Part shown: positions 10,606 through 23,115 of the stretch, one piece after another
Position numbering within the stretch: the first letter of the stretch is position 1
Layout: each line of letters begins with the position of its first letter
Origin: Cristatella mucedo
Lineage: Eukaryota; Bryozoa; Phylactolaemata; Cristatellidae
Direction: 5' to 3'
DNA: 64,000 nt
NCBI GenBank assembly: GCA_009760855.2
Contig: WPIO01000001.1
Location: 9,349,001 to 9,413,000 of the forward strand
Notes under the pieces: model-generated
What the model saw: only the letters and a program-made list of their open reading frames with translations
Told to the model about the DNA's origin: nothing
Databases searched by the model: none
Program-made: the position numbers and the translations under genes

Positions 10606-11735
10606 TGTAATAATAAAAATAATAACAATGTACTTGATAAAGCGCCCACAGAGAACTTAATCTCTTTCTAGGCGCTTTACATTTGATGCAAAGGGAAATG
10701 CAATTAAATGGTAAGTAAAATCATGCTTGAAAAACAAACAAAATTAACAACATGGTTAGGGGTGACATGCACAGGGTCAGCATGCAAATGTGGTTAGTGG
10801 CAGCATGCACAGTGTCAGCACGCATAAGCACGTGAAGGACGAATCACAGGGACCCACTAAATGCTGTCCTAAATAGGTGTGTTTTTAGGTTCCTTTTAAA
10901 TGTGGTCAGGTCAGGGGATGTTCTGACGCAGATCGGGAGGGAGTTCCAGGCTTTGGGAGCATACGAACTAAATGCGCGGTCTTCAAAGAATTTGAGGTTT
11001 GTACGAGGTATTTCTAGACTGTTGGATTCCGAAAAGCGGGTGGTACTATGCTTGGCCTGATAGGGGAGTATGTCGGCGAGATAGGCTGGAGCCATAGAAT
11101 GAAGGGACCTAAAAGTGAGCGACAAAACCTTGAAGTCTATCCGTTGCTTGACTGGTAGCCAGTGCAGGTCGGCGAGATGTGGCAACTGCGATGCCCACGA
11201 CAGATAAACTTAACTGCAGAGTTTTGCACCAGCTGTAAGCGCCTGAGTGCACAGGCCGGTAGGCCGACAAGCAGTGAGTTACAGAAGTCAAGACGGGATG
11301 TGATAAATGCATGCGCCAATTTAAATGTGGTATCCCTGTCTAAACAAGCCCGAATTATGGGGATGTTATGTATCTGAAAGTAGGCAGACTTGACTGTGGA
11401 GCTGATATGGTCGTCTAATGAAAGGTCACTTTGGAAAATGACTCCTAGATTTCGTGCAGATTCAACAGGAGATATGCTGGCAGAACCGATTTTGCCCGTT
11501 AGCCTTTCCAATATCTGAATCACGCTTGGCTTGCCCATAACTAGTAAGTTGGTTTTCTCATCATTCAATTTAAGAAAGTTTGCTGCCGGCCATGTGGGGA
11601 TATCATCATTAATTGCAGCAAGAGAGTTGAGAGAATTCGACGTGCTAGATGACTGGGAGGGATCAAAGCAGAGATGCAATTGAGTGTCATCTGTATAGAA
11701 GTGAAAGCCTAGATTGTGCCTGGCAATCACATCGG
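10606..11735 (-). mobile_element. LINE-1 copy, 5' truncated
   Basis: Minus-strand LINE-1 from the tail at 10606-10690 to a truncated start near 11735. Coding parts are 11137-11730 (HFYTDDTQLHLCF, where TDD replaces the usual ADD of the catalytic motif) and 10844-11185 (HWLPVKQRIDFKVLSLTFRS through the C-terminus ending AFSGSL). A 10-bp deletion near 11173, relative to the copy at 36899-38215, separates the two frames. It is inactive. Confidence 0.85.
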
Positions 11736-11754
11736 TAAGAGGAAAGCGATATAT

Positions 11755-11812
11755 GCGGCGCCTGGATAGAGACTTAATTCTCAGAGGTTATGATGTAAAT
11801 GCACAGTTCTGC
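11755..11812 (+). repeat. SINE-A / LINE-1 tail remnant
   Basis: 'ggcgcctggatagagactta' followed by 'attctcagaggttatga' is a plus-strand copy of the shared hairpin tail. No SINE head or LINE body lies before it; the upstream DNA is the truncated 5' end of the minus-strand LINE. Confidence 0.55.
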
Positions 11813-12101
11813 TTGAGTTATTTAAAGTCTTCAGTGCTCATTCATCAACTGCAAAGGTATCTGGTGCATAAGCAATAAATTCATTCCCTGTCATCTCATT
11901 TCAATTTTCTATGTGCCATATTTCATCTGTCCGTGTAGTGGCGATTCAACTGTGCAACTTCTCGCTGTACAAGCTTGATTTCTATAAGTTAATTTGTGTA
12001 CGTACTGCAAGGAGAAAGGCTTCATCGAATAGCAATACCAGTACAATACCTAGGCATTATTGCCAAGTGACTCGGATAAAATAAAGTAATGCAAAATACA
12101 G

Positions 12102-12255
12102 GGAATTCAACAGCCTTATCTATATAGCAGCAGAAGAGCGGTAAAAGAGCACTAGTGGCTGTCAACACCATTTCAAGTAGCCGGAATCTAGAATCGCCTG
12201 CTATAGAACTCAAACCCACGACTTGGATCCTGAAGCGTGAAACCTGGCTGTTGGG
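12102..12255 (-). repeat. SINE-B copy 1 of a pair
   Basis: Minus-strand SINE-B with box B-like 'gtgggtttgagttctatagc' and the body 'gctcttttaccgctcttctg'. A second copy in the same orientation follows within about 40 bp. Confidence 0.55.
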
Positions 12256-12289
12256 CTACGACTCGTCGGAAAGCTGAAGATAAGCTGAC

Positions 12290-12440
12290 TTTACAGCATT
12301 TAATAGCCTCGTGTATCTAGCGGCAAAACAGACTCGGCGCGATCTTCATATCCGCTTGCAGACTTTAATGTCTGATTGCCTTTCATAGGACTCTGACTCA
12401 CGATCTAGATCGTGAAAAGCAATCCCTCACCTTTAGGCAA
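12290..12440 (-). repeat. SINE-B copy 2 of a pair
   Basis: More decayed than its neighbour. The plus-strand text 'cctcgtgtatctagcggcaa' matches the SINE-B end at 20115-20280, and 'ctctgactcacgatctagat' occupies the box B position. Confidence 0.5.
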
Positions 12441-13763
12441 AGACCAATTCCCTAATTAAAACTTACTAGCTTTAATTCACAGGTTCCTTATTTTCTCTAC
12501 TAAATTAGAACTGAAAAAAGCAGATAGCTGGCAATAGCTTTAACCTTTATAAATCGTCAATAAACTAGAAAGTATACTAAAGAAAGTATAGGTTTTTCTT
12601 AGCTAAAATTAAACCATAAATGTTAATCGCCTCATTCCTTCAATTTATAACTGCTTCGAATCTTCAAAATATATTTTTAATTCTAAAAATTGCTTGAATC
12701 TCTTACAATTTGTGCTACTGCTACTTTACAAACACTACAATGCCACAAGAACACTGTATTAGCTTGTAATGCTGCATCAATCATTAACTGTATTGCAATG
12801 ATATCATTTTCTTATCATATCTCATAAGCAGCTATTTGTGAAGTTTGTTAAAAGTGAGAAATATCAACTGCGTATTAATTCAGCTAGCTCAAAACTAATA
12901 ACTCTACCAGAAAATCGAAAGACTTCTAAAGTTTAATTAGTTTGTATTACGCAAATGAGTAGAAGACCCTGCTTGCTGTAAAAAGTTTGCTGCCTAGCCA
13001 TGCTGTTACGAGCAGATATTTTGAAATTGCTTGCATTTCATGTTTTTACAGAAGGGCGACCGCAGCAGCTCGCTCGATCCGTGACTCTTGTCCCCACTTT
13101 ATAACTTAGTTCTGGCAAGCGACGTGACTCTCGTGGCGCACTCGGTATTCCTCCCCGGCAGCTGACCTTGAAAGGGCGCTGCTAAGCATGCAAGTTTCTG
13201 CATTGGCTCTGTTAGCACACGATTTCCTAGAATATCACCTGGATGAACCTCGATCGTCTATTAATTAGCTGCTAGAGTAAGTAGGTCTGAAATATTTTTC
13301 GGTTTATGAATCCTCATGCTTTACTTTGCCGGAATCGTGCATGGGATAAGCTTAATTGTGACGCAGTTAAATCGCGGCACCTCTACGAGAGTCGAAAAGC
13401 AGTGGCGGCGGACTGTCTCGGCTCAGCGATGATGTGCTCGCACATTACGACCTTGGTCGTGGGTTTTCATCATGCAGCATGTCGTCGTTCTTTTAATCCG
13501 CCTACTAACGATAGGGAAAGGGAAACTAGGGACAGCTCTTCTTCTGCCGCTTTAAAAATTTAAACAGCTCTGATTCTTTGATTCGTTATTCAGAAGAGAT
13601 TGCCACAGTTAAGACGAATTTATTCTGAAGAGTTACTCTTTGATGCACGGTAGACAATGCATATGCCACAGCGGTTAAATCTGAGCAAAAACCAAGAAAT
13701 CATTGCCAGGCAGGCACTACTTATCCGACTCAAAATGCTATGCTAGACAAATCGAGTGTATAC
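12441..13763. other. AT-rich unrecognised stretch
   Basis: No repeat or gene is recognised. An 85-codon open frame at 13306-13563 (+) has no domain signature and is not called. Confidence 0.5.
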
Positions 13764-14400
13764 AATAATAGTGATAATATATTTTTAGTATCTTACGAGA
13801 TTTAATTCTCTTTCTATGCGTGTCGCGTCGGTTAAAAAAATAGGGAAATATTAGCCGCTGTGGTATGATAACAACAAGCAAAATTGGAGCCAGCAGAGGT
13901 GCTTAGCAGAGAATTTACAAGTACGGGGGAAATGGTCTAGGAAGGCTGGTTTTTAGCTTCTATTTTAGTACCGTCAAGTCGGGTGATGTTGAGATCTCAG
14001 CCGGGAGTGAGCTTCAGACTTGGGGGCACACCTATTGAAGGCATGGCGACCAGAGAATTTTGGCGAGAGCACAGTTAAACGACCCAATTCGGAGGGCATT
14101 GTAGTGCGTTGAGATGTCTGACGAGTTAGTTGTACAGACAGCAATTCAGGGGCAGAGAATCAACGCACTAAAAGAATGAGGGGTAGAATCTTGAACTAAA
14201 AAATCTATTCGATGTCAGGCTGGACAGGTCGCAGATATATGATTGATTTTGACAGTTGCAACGTTCTCAACAAAGAAGCACAGATGTCGGGTTCTGCACA
14301 GCCTGCTAGCATCTAAATTTAGTTGAGCTTGAATGAACCTCGGAGGGTGAATGGAGTATATCTGACATCACTCCCATGAATAGACCAATTAAATTTGGGA
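13764..14400 (-). mobile_element. Ancient LINE-1 relic
   Basis: Very diverged minus-strand copy. Recognisable blocks are the tail ('gagatttaattctctttcta'), 'tcagccgggagtgagcttca' for the C-terminal 'WNSLP' region, and weaker matches up to about 14400. No frame survives. Confidence 0.5.
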
Positions 14401-15617
14401 GATATATAATTTTTTTTAACAATTCAAATTTCTATAGAGATTGCATCTACTAAAGAAGAGAGCGGTTATTATTATCAGTTCCACTTGACATGACCTTTTC
14501 TCGCATCTAAAACAAAAATTCGATAGTTCGCGGAAAACAATTAGCCCGTTGGCTATTGTAATGGTTTTGTTTAGCTCCTGCTCTCAAAAGTGTTTTTACT
14601 AGCTAAGATGTAATTTGAGGAATGCTTTATTCCAGCGTAAAATATGGCACGATTGTAATAAGCCGATCTTTTTACAATCGAACCGTATAGGATTTTTCCG
14701 GTGAAGATTCGTGAAAAGTAAGTTTAGGTCGATTCAAGGTCGCTGCGCCCGCCAAGTGAAGGAAAAATGTATAGTTTTTCAAACTATCCCAATCAGTTGC
14801 CCTATTTTGTGTGCTCGATTTTACTAGACCATGACTTCGGGTCACCACTGACCTACGGTAAGATGATGACATCGAAATTACAGGACGCGTAGATTCGCAG
14901 CTCGAGGCAGGGTTTCGCATCATTTTCCAAGTCACAAGTCCAAGTCACTGAATAAAAGAGAAATCCGTTTGGGGTGACATAATACGGTCCACAGATGTGA
15001 CTGTCGCCTAAGAAGTCGTGAGTGCCGACCTATCTTAATGCTAGAATTGTGGGTTGACAGCAGCTGGGATATTTTCAAAGGAGCGGGTCATATCTTGGGA
15101 TTTGTATGGTCTCAAAGTCTTGATCTTTTAGGTCCAACGCTGGTCCCCGTGTCAGATGTAATTGAGTAAGTCCCCCGTAGTTATCTACGTGATATGCATT
15201 GTATGAAGAACAGTACTTGTTGACGAGCTAATCACCGGGGCGTCTTTCTGAGCTTAAATTAGGTTTACTACTCATTTTATTTTAAGCAGTGCAGCCCGGA
15301 AGCTCGCGTACGCCAGCCCGGCAGTTCGCACCTCTACACCAATTTCCCGAGACCAGAAGCAAAGCCTCTAGACTGCAAGTAAAAGACTGCAAGTACAAGG
15401 CAATGCATAGAAAATACCAGTGATGCCTGAACCTTATCAAACCCATCTAGCACACTGCAGGCCCATCACCGATATACTTAGATTTGCCGACGGTATCAAA
15501 GAAGGTATCCAATAAATGGTGCCTGTCGCTTAATAATAATACTACTAACAATAACGTATTTCTAATTCGCAATCACAGTGGCGAGAACTGACAGCAAGAG
15601 AGAGAGAGCCTAGAGAA
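14401..15617. other. Unrecognised stretch
   Basis: No gene, RNA or repeat is recognised. An 87-codon minus-strand frame at 14672-14935 shows no family signature. Confidence 0.5.
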
Positions 15618-15900
15618 ATTAATTATTATAATAACAATAATACAATAATAATAATAATAGCAATAATAACAACATAATATAACAATAATAACATAATAGC
15701 AATAATACATTTACATAGCACTCTCAGATAACTTAATCTCTTTCTAGGCACTTTACATATGCTGTAACGGAAGCACGACCATATAGTAAGTGGTAGCATG
15801 CACAACGTCAAGAAGCATTATAGAGGTGACATGGACAGGGTCAACATGCATTTTGGCAGTACGTATTAGTGCCAGTATGCATTAGAGGAAAGTAATGTTG
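15618..15900 (-). mobile_element. LINE-1 3' UTR and tail
   Basis: Only the 3' end is present. On the plus strand an AT-rich ATT/ATA repeat (about 15618-15710) leads into the hairpin tail ('cagataacttaatctctttc') and 3' UTR text such as 'gtggtagcatgcacaacgtc'. It is heavily 5' truncated, as is common for LINE copies. Confidence 0.7.
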
Positions 15901-15979
15901 TATGTTGTATACTGTCTAACTCGTCATGCCAAGTCTCATCTTCCTATCTAGCAGTTTCAGTTGGTATATTGCCACAATG

Positions 15980-16115
15980 CCTTTTGGCTACTGGTGAAGG
16001 TGCTCGCCCCAACCAAGGTGAAGGTGAATTTAGTTTAGCTCGAGGTCGTGGGCTCGAGCCCCGTGGCTTATGTGAAGCACCTGAAGCTGCTAATCCCTAT
16101 TGTAAACACTTGAAG
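15980..16115 (+). repeat. SINE-A copy with internal changes
   Basis: 'ctggtgaaggtgctcgcccc' (box A side) and 'gtgggctcgagccccgtggc' (box B side) are followed by 'tatgtgaagcacctgaa'. A short repeated 'aaggtgaa' expands the middle. The hairpin tail is mostly lost. Confidence 0.6.
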
Positions 16116-17164
16116 CTGCATATCAGCCTGAGCCTGAGGACATTCTCACTAGCTTATCGTTTCCTCCGTCTTCTTGATATGGCACAAACCGTCAAATTAA
16201 ACTGTGCTCAGGGTCTATGAGGCTAGCAGACCTTTAATGAAGCTCAGACATACTCGCATTCCGGATATAGCTAATGTAAGGTTCATTAACCGACGCATAC
16301 CGTTGATTGAATTTTTCGGTAGGAAATAATCAAGCAGGCGCTTGTGCAACCACTCTCAAAGTTAAAATAGTTCTCGCTAATCGTGAAGATTTTATCGCCG
16401 TACGATTGTTCCTTGTTTGCTAAGGAAAGTTTTGTTTGCCTTCATGCAACCTGGCTACAACTTGTCAGAGTAGCTGGATGGTAGTGTTGGTAAGCATATT
16501 GCCCTAGTGCGTCCTAGATTAACTGACGGCAGGGCGTTTACAGCTCTGCTCCCGGGATTAACATTTACGGATGTGTACTTAAGATGCTGCTGACAACAAC
16601 ATCTATTTCTCTGAACTGCAATATATTCTCAGGTGTAAGCCGGAGTGATTGCCGTGGGCTTTTTGAAAGTGACCAAGGAAAAATACTGTGAAATGTAAAA
16701 AAAAATACGCAGACGTACTAGTGAACGCCTCAGGGTGGGGCTTAGTTGGTAAGATGGTCGCTCGGGGAAAATTGCGAAGTAGCAAGCGCATCTTAAAATC
16801 AGTGAAAGCAGCATCTTGAATTTACGAGAGATTGATAGGAAGCTTAATCGTCTTCAGCTATTAGGGGGTCTTCAAGCGCCTACATCAGTATATGAGGCAT
16901 GATAGCGAATGTATCAACCTGCAGATGGGCTCAGAGTCACATGACCCTTTGCCCTCAGTCCGCCACAGTAGAGGTTCGCTCAGAATTATCCAGCATTAGT
17001 GGGCCGACAATAAAGAGTTCACTGGGTCCATCATAACATTTAGCTGCATTGACATAATCTTTTTATGTGCAGCACGTGTTGATCTATTTTCTTCAGTAAC
17101 ACTAAGTAACACACTTCAATTTTTTGTCCTGGGATACTATTCGTGCTTTCCTTATTACTTACGC
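16116..17164. other. Unrecognised stretch
   Basis: No gene or repeat is recognised; all frames are short. Confidence 0.5.
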
Positions 17165-17255
17165 CAAAAATAATGATAATAATAAAATACATTTGTATAG
17201 CGCTCTCGGAGAACTCGACCTATTTCTACGTACTTTACATATGGTGAAATATTCA
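17165..17255 (-). repeat. LINE-1 / SINE-A tail
   Basis: An AT-rich run is followed by 'tttgtatagcgctctcggag' and 'cgtactttacatatg', the plus-strand view of a minus-strand tail. No coding part lies beyond it. Confidence 0.6.
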
Positions 17256-18524
17256 AAGTTCCTTGAGCTGCGGTGATTATGGCTGTGAGATCATTGGAGA
17301 CTTCAAAATGGTGTCATTCTCTATTGGCCTCCGGGGTGGTTTCCACGAAGTTTTCTTTTCTTCTTTGCCTATGGGAAAACGTAGAAGAGAAACTAAGGCG
17401 TACTATCACAGAAGAGACTGGCCATAGTGATACGAGTCCTCTGTATGGAAGAGCGTCAAGCGGAGGCCGCTGGTAGATCGTCGAAAGGTGCTGATGCAAA
17501 CCACTTCACACCAAGTTAGGTCAGGCCTCATTAAGCAATTTGAGATGGTTCCAGACAATGAGCCAGCAAACCTTCCAGTACCTCGAACATGTATTTCTAC
17601 AGCTCTCGGAAGAAAAAGGTAAAAGGAGGTATCCTCGTTGGATCGAAGATAAGGAAAAATGATGAGTTCTGATTGCATAATGCTTCAGGTGTAACTCATG
17701 CCTTACTCTATACCGAGAGAATCCAGAGCGATTGAATATCATATGATGAGGGCTTGCGTGCTAGCCTCTACCCCAAATTGTCACCTAATCGCTCCTAGCT
17801 GTTATAGTTCACGAACCACGAATGATAAATATCTCAGCAGTCGTAATATGGCTGATTTAGCACGCCGCAGTTAAAATATTGTGGCGTCTCATATACCCGT
17901 ATGTTTATCTGGTAATGCTACTGGAGGAACACCGTGCTCTGCTCCTGTCTCTCATGTCCTCAAAAGTCCTTGAACTTTAATTTCTGCAATCATGAAAATG
18001 GATTGCAAAGCTTATCCAACCGAAATTATAAATGAACTACAGCTGTGATGTAGACGCAGAGAGCTGAACTCGGATTTGAAAATTCACGGTGATCCGTGCA
18101 TTATTCGTCGAATTGTGAAATTTACACGGCACAAAGCTAAACTGTAAGTGATGTTGCTTGAAACTCGTTAGCAAGTTCCTCAACGACCTGAAAACATGTA
18201 CTTCGTAATACCCAAGTTAAACAAGTTCGGACATATTCACAAATTATGAGAGATCGGTAATTCTTTTATTCGTGCAGTTTGTTGCTTTTGTTTTATTTGA
18301 CGGTCAGTCGCGGTTTGCATAATCATTTTTTTAATTTTGTCCTTTTATGTAGAAATCATCAAAACTTCAAATCCAATTTTTAACATGTTTATATTTTGAC
18401 AGGTACCATAAAATAATTTTTGATAGCTCAACCAAAATTCTCATATTTTATTAAAATTTGCCCCGAAGTCCACTTACAGCTTCATACAAACGACTGATTG
18501 TTACCATCATTTCTTTAATTATTA
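17256..18524. other. Unrecognised stretch with a C2-like repeat
   Basis: No gene is seen. Near 17805-17940 'gctgatttagcacgccgcag' resembles 'cggatttagcacgctaccat' at 42500-42530, a member of the unclassified C2 repeat. Confidence 0.4.
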
Positions 18525-18720
18525 CTAGAAAGAAAAGCTGGTGGCACAATGCTAAGCCTGGCGAGTAACTATTTCCAGTAGGTACTCGGAGGTTGGAGAA
18601 TTTAAGGAGCCTGTCGTGAGTGAGCGAACGTTGATTGATAGGGAGCAAATTCAAATCAACTAGAAGTGATGTCCTGTGGCAATTGCAACATTCACGAAAG
18701 GCCTAGTTGCAACGTGTTGT
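18525..18720 (-). mobile_element. Old LINE-1 fragment
   Basis: 'ggtggcacaatgctaagcct' and 'atttaaggagcctgtcgtga' match the LINE-1 segment between the C-terminal signature and the 'LPVKQRIDFK' region. No frame survives. Confidence 0.5.
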
Positions 18721-18972
18721 AAAAATTGTAAGACTGTAGGCATCTTATTGATTTTAAGAGTGGGAACACATATTGAAGATTAAAAATTTCTTGTCGGTAT
18801 GCTACTAATGCATAGACAAGCTTGGCTGTGGTTTCCTTATATTAAAAAAATTGCTTGTTCACAATGGCACCTCTGTAATTGCTGATCTGTCTACGCCTTC
18901 AATAATGCTGCGTAACGTTAAAATGCAATGGGTATCACAACACTATGGTTTTTCCTATTTTCATACCATATA

Positions 18973-19405
18973 ATTCAATAATAATATAATAGCAATATTA
19001 CACTTGATAAAGCGCCCTCAGAGAACTCAATCTCTTTTTAGGCCCTTTACATTTGCTGCAAAGGAAGCACGGGAATGACTAGTGGTAGCATGCTCATTAA
19101 GCACCAAGAATAACATGGTTAGGGATGACATGTACAGGGTCAGCATGCAAGTCTGGTTGGTGGCAGCATGCACAGTGTCAGCAAGCATAAGCACATAAAT
19201 GATGAATCACAGGAACCCACTAAATGCTGTGATAAATATGAGCGCTTTTAGTTTCTTTTTAAATTCGGTGAAGCTAGGAGACGTCGTGATGCAAGTCGGG
19301 AGTGAGTTCCAGGCTTTGGGAGCATACGAACTAAAGGTACGGTCTCCAAAGGATTTGAGGTTTGTACGAGGTTTAGGTAAACAGTTAGCTTCCGAAATCC
19401 TCGAT
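18973..19405 (-). mobile_element. LINE-1 3' end
   Basis: Well-preserved minus-strand 3' end. It has an AT-rich ATA/ATT run, the hairpin tail ('cagagaactcaatctctttt'), the 3' UTR ('cagcatgcacagtgtcagca') and the C-terminal coding part up to the 'PRT.LKSFGDR' equivalent. It is 5' truncated near 19405. Confidence 0.75.
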
Positions 19406-20114
19406 TATGCCACCCTTCTACTTTCATAATGTGCCACCAACTTTCTAAGATTTTTTGGCTAGGCAGCATGAGTTGGTCAAGTAAAGAGACTTGCATCTTC
19501 TTGATTTTAAGAACATATATGATCTGCAAATATCTTTAGATGCTTTAACACCCCTATTTGCCTAGATTCTGGTGAATTGATGGGTCCGATTCACTAAATA
19601 TCAGAGTAGTGGCTCCGACGACAATTGGATCTTGCTCCGGAGCCAGCAAGAAGGAAAGACAAACTAGATAGTTAGTGGCCTTTTTTGCAACCAACAGAAA
19701 GCCCGAGAGTTTGCAAAGGAAATCAGAGTTTTTACTGCAATAAATTGTCAAGCAGCATACAACTAGAATTTTGCCTGCGAGAGAACACATTTAACTTTAT
19801 GAGCATCATCAATCGTTGCCCTTTCTTTTTAATTTTTTGTCATTCTTTTAGCGTCAGAAAAATTTCCATATTCGATACAACTCACTGAACTAAAGAAGCT
19901 AGCAGCTGGTAAATCTGATCCAGTGCTAGTGGCTATGCAATTCGATTGCAATCCAGAAGTCTCTCCGTGCAAGCTCACTTTCACTTGCTGCCAGAGGAAT
20001 GACGAGCTGCAGCAGATACGCAGTAGGGCCTCCAGTCGGCCATGCTCTATCTAGCAGACCTTAGGCTGACCCCGACGACTTGCCAGAAAAATATGCATGC
20101 AAACATAGGTTTGC
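19406..20114. other. Unrecognised stretch
   Basis: No gene or repeat family is recognised. Confidence 0.5.
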
Positions 20115-20280
20115 TTATTTTACAGCCTCGTTTATCTAGCGGCAGAAGAGCCTTAGCGGCTATCACCACAGCTAGCATACATACATAATAATACATGATT
20201 GCTCACTGCATGACTTGAACCCCCAACCTGGTTTTTGAACAGATCACATCGTGCCCCTGGGCGATTGCATGCAATGTATA
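20115..20280 (-). repeat. SINE-B copy
   Basis: The plus-strand text 'cctcgtttatctagcggcag' and 'gccttagcggctatcaccac' is the SINE-B body in reverse. 'cttgaacccccaacctgg' is the box B side. The head is degenerate. Confidence 0.6.
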
Positions 20281-21177
20281 CCTACCTGTATATATAACCT
20301 AATATCTACTAGTCCACCAGGCCGCTCCAGAACAGCATATACATATCTATGTTGCCCTCTCTCTTTAAATATCGACCTTGCGACCTTGCGGCTGCTGACA
20401 GGCACTACGACCAGCCCTAGAACCGATAAGCAGCTCCTACTCTAGCGATGGCGATTGCGATTTCGAGCATTGCGAAAGGTGCATAGTGCTCAGGAGCAGC
20501 CTCGAAAACCCGATTACCTCATCGGCTGCGCTCGACAACACGTGGCCAAAGAGCAAGGTCTGCTGCTTGCTCATACAGCCTGTCATCTGCAGCTCGGCCT
20601 GGCAGAACTCGTCTGGTCGTATAGGATTACCAGCACGTAGTGCACAGCTCAATCGACTAAACGACCAACAGCCCCAGACTTCGGTATCCTGTTACCCCCG
20701 AAGGTCTGCTTCTATCAAGCTAGCTACTTAAAGTAGGATATTGGGCAACTAGTTGCTGGATGCAGATTCCCAACTGTATATCAAATGAGGCCATTTAAGG
20801 CGCGATCGTGTTCCTCTGTACCAAAGAATTGACTTTTGAGCTTTTTCAAACGAGATACTTCACTAAAATATTTCCATAAAAACTAAATACTGATTCCATA
20901 ACATTACAATTTGTCATTTGAATGTTCATAACTTATAGGCGACTATGAAAGAAATTGGACCAGAGCTGGAGAACACCTTCAATTTTAGACATGTTTGCTA
21001 AGTATCCTAAGATCTGTGATAACCTTTGAGAATCGATAGAGATCGGTCATATTGTTTGCATCAGCATATATACATCTACTGATCTGCAGATATAGAAGCT
21101 AGGGTTGAATTATCTGCAAATATCAAGGTAGCTCGCAAAGAGAAAGATTGTAGTATTACTATAAGGAATATAAAGTA
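20281..21177. other. Unrecognised stretch
   Basis: No gene or repeat is recognised. Confidence 0.5.
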
Positions 21178-22875
21178 ATAATAGTATTAATAACACACTT
21201 GATAAAGTGCCCTCAGAAAATTCAATCTCTTCCTAGGGACTTTACATATGAGGCAAAGGAAGCATGATTGAATGGCTTGTAGTATGCTCAATAAACAACA
21301 AGAATAATACGAGTTAGGGATGACATTCACGGGATCAGCATGAAAGTTTGGTTAGTGGCAGCATGCACAGTGTCAGCACGCATAAGCACACACAGGACGA
21401 ATCACAGGGACCCACTAAATGACGTCATTAATAGATGTGCTTTTAATTTTTTTTAATGTGGTCAAGTCAGGAGATGTGACAAAAGTAACGAGTGAGTTCC
21501 AGGCTTTGGGAGCTTCCAAACTATAGGCAAGGTCTCCAAAGGATTTGAGATTTGTACGAGGTATAGGTAAGCAGTTAGATTCCGAAAAAGTGGGTGGTAC
21601 GATACTTGGCCCGGTGGGGGAGTAGATCTGATAAGTACGCTGGAGCCAAAGAATGAAAAAACCTGAAAGTGAGGGACACAACCTTAAAGTCAATGCGTTG
21701 CTTGACTGGTAGCCAGTGCAGTCGGCTAGAAGTGGTGAGATGTGGCAACTGCGACGCTCACGGCAGACAAGCTTAGCCGCAGAGTTTTGCACCAGCTGTA
21801 AGCGCTTGATTGCACAGGCCAGTAGACCAGCAAACAGTGAGTTACAGAAGTCAAGACGAGATGTCACAAATGCATGGATCAGCTTAGATGTGGTATCCCT
21901 GTCTAATTAATCCCAAATTTTAGCAATGCTGTATGGCTGAAAGTAGGCAGACTTGATTGTGGAGCAGATGTGGTCGTCTAACGAAAGATCACTTTGAAAC
22001 ATGACACCTAGATTTCGTGCAGATTCAACAGGAGATATGCTGGCAGAACTGATTTTGCCCGTTAGCCTTTCCAATTTCTGAATCACACTTGGTTTGCCCA
22101 TAACTAATAAGTTGATTTTATCATCAATCAATGTAAGAAAATTTGCTGCCATCTATGTGTGGATGTCATCAATGCATGCAGAAAGGGAGTTGAGAGAATT
22201 TGACGTGCTAGAGGGCTGAGAGGGATCAAAGCAAAGGTACAACTGAGTGTCATCCACATAGAAGTGAAAGCATAGATTGTGCTTGGCAATCACATCGGCA
22301 AGAGGGATAGTACAAACCATGAAAAGAACTGGACCTAGCACGGAGCCTTGAGGTACCCATATTTCAGAGGTACCTCGGAGGATTTTTATCCATTCACATC
22401 AATTCTCTGGATTTTCCCACTGAGACAGGACCTGAACCATTGCAGAGCAGTACCAGTGATGCCCAGGCGAGATAAGAGGCGCTCACTGACTTAGTGATCG
22501 ATAGTATCAAAAGCTGCCGAAAGATTGAGCAAAACAAGCAGAGATACTCTACTTATGTCTGCATTCCTAAGTAGTTCGTTGTACACCCGAAGCAATGCTG
22601 GCTCTGTGGAGTGATTAGCTCTAAAGCCAGAATGGAACTTACCAGCAAGGCTTGGATTTTCAATATACAAGTTCAGCTGGTCTGCTGTGAATCGTTCTAG
22701 CGTCTTTGATAGGAATGTTATAATGGAAACTGGGCGGTAGTTGCTCAAGTTTTCTTGGTCTAGTGTTGCTCTCTTGAGTAGTAGCCTGGCTACAGCCTTT
22801 TTTTGAGAGGTGCTGGTGCATGACCTGAGTCGAATGACATATTAATGATGTTAGTTATGCATGGCAGCAGCCGAT
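21178..22875 (-). mobile_element. LINE-1 copy with RT fragments
   Basis: About 1.7 kb of minus-strand LINE-1 covering most of the reverse-transcriptase domain. 22491-22748 reads SNYRPVSIITFLSKTLERF and ends LSAAFDTIDH, the first catalytic-aspartate region. 22153-22341 has HFYVDDTQLYLCF, with VDD replacing ADD. 21907-22152 has FLTLIDDKINLLVMGKPS, and 21415-21867 is the C-terminal part. The tail is at 21178-21255. Stops and shifts between pieces make it a pseudogene. Confidence 0.85.
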
Positions 22876-22881
22876 ATTACT

Positions 22882-23115
22882 AAAAATACATAAATTATAT
22901 AAAACCCTGTCGGAAACTATCATCTTGTAGGCACTTAACACTTGTGGGAGGAAATTTTTGTCAATTGAGTTGTGATAACAAGCATATTTTCAGCACGCAA
23001 AAGCACACAAAGGACTCCATCCGATGGATAGAGCAAAGGCTGTGAGGAAAAGGTAGGTTTGGCTTCTTTTTAAATGTCATAAACTCAGGGACTGTCTCAA
23101 TACCAGTCAGGAAAT
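22882..23115 (-). mobile_element. Old LINE 3' fragment
   Basis: 'ctgtcggaaactatcatctt', 'ttttcagcacgcaaaagcac' and 'ttctttttaaatgtcataaa' follow the order tail, 3' UTR, C-terminal coding end of LINE-1. It is strongly diverged. Confidence 0.5.
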
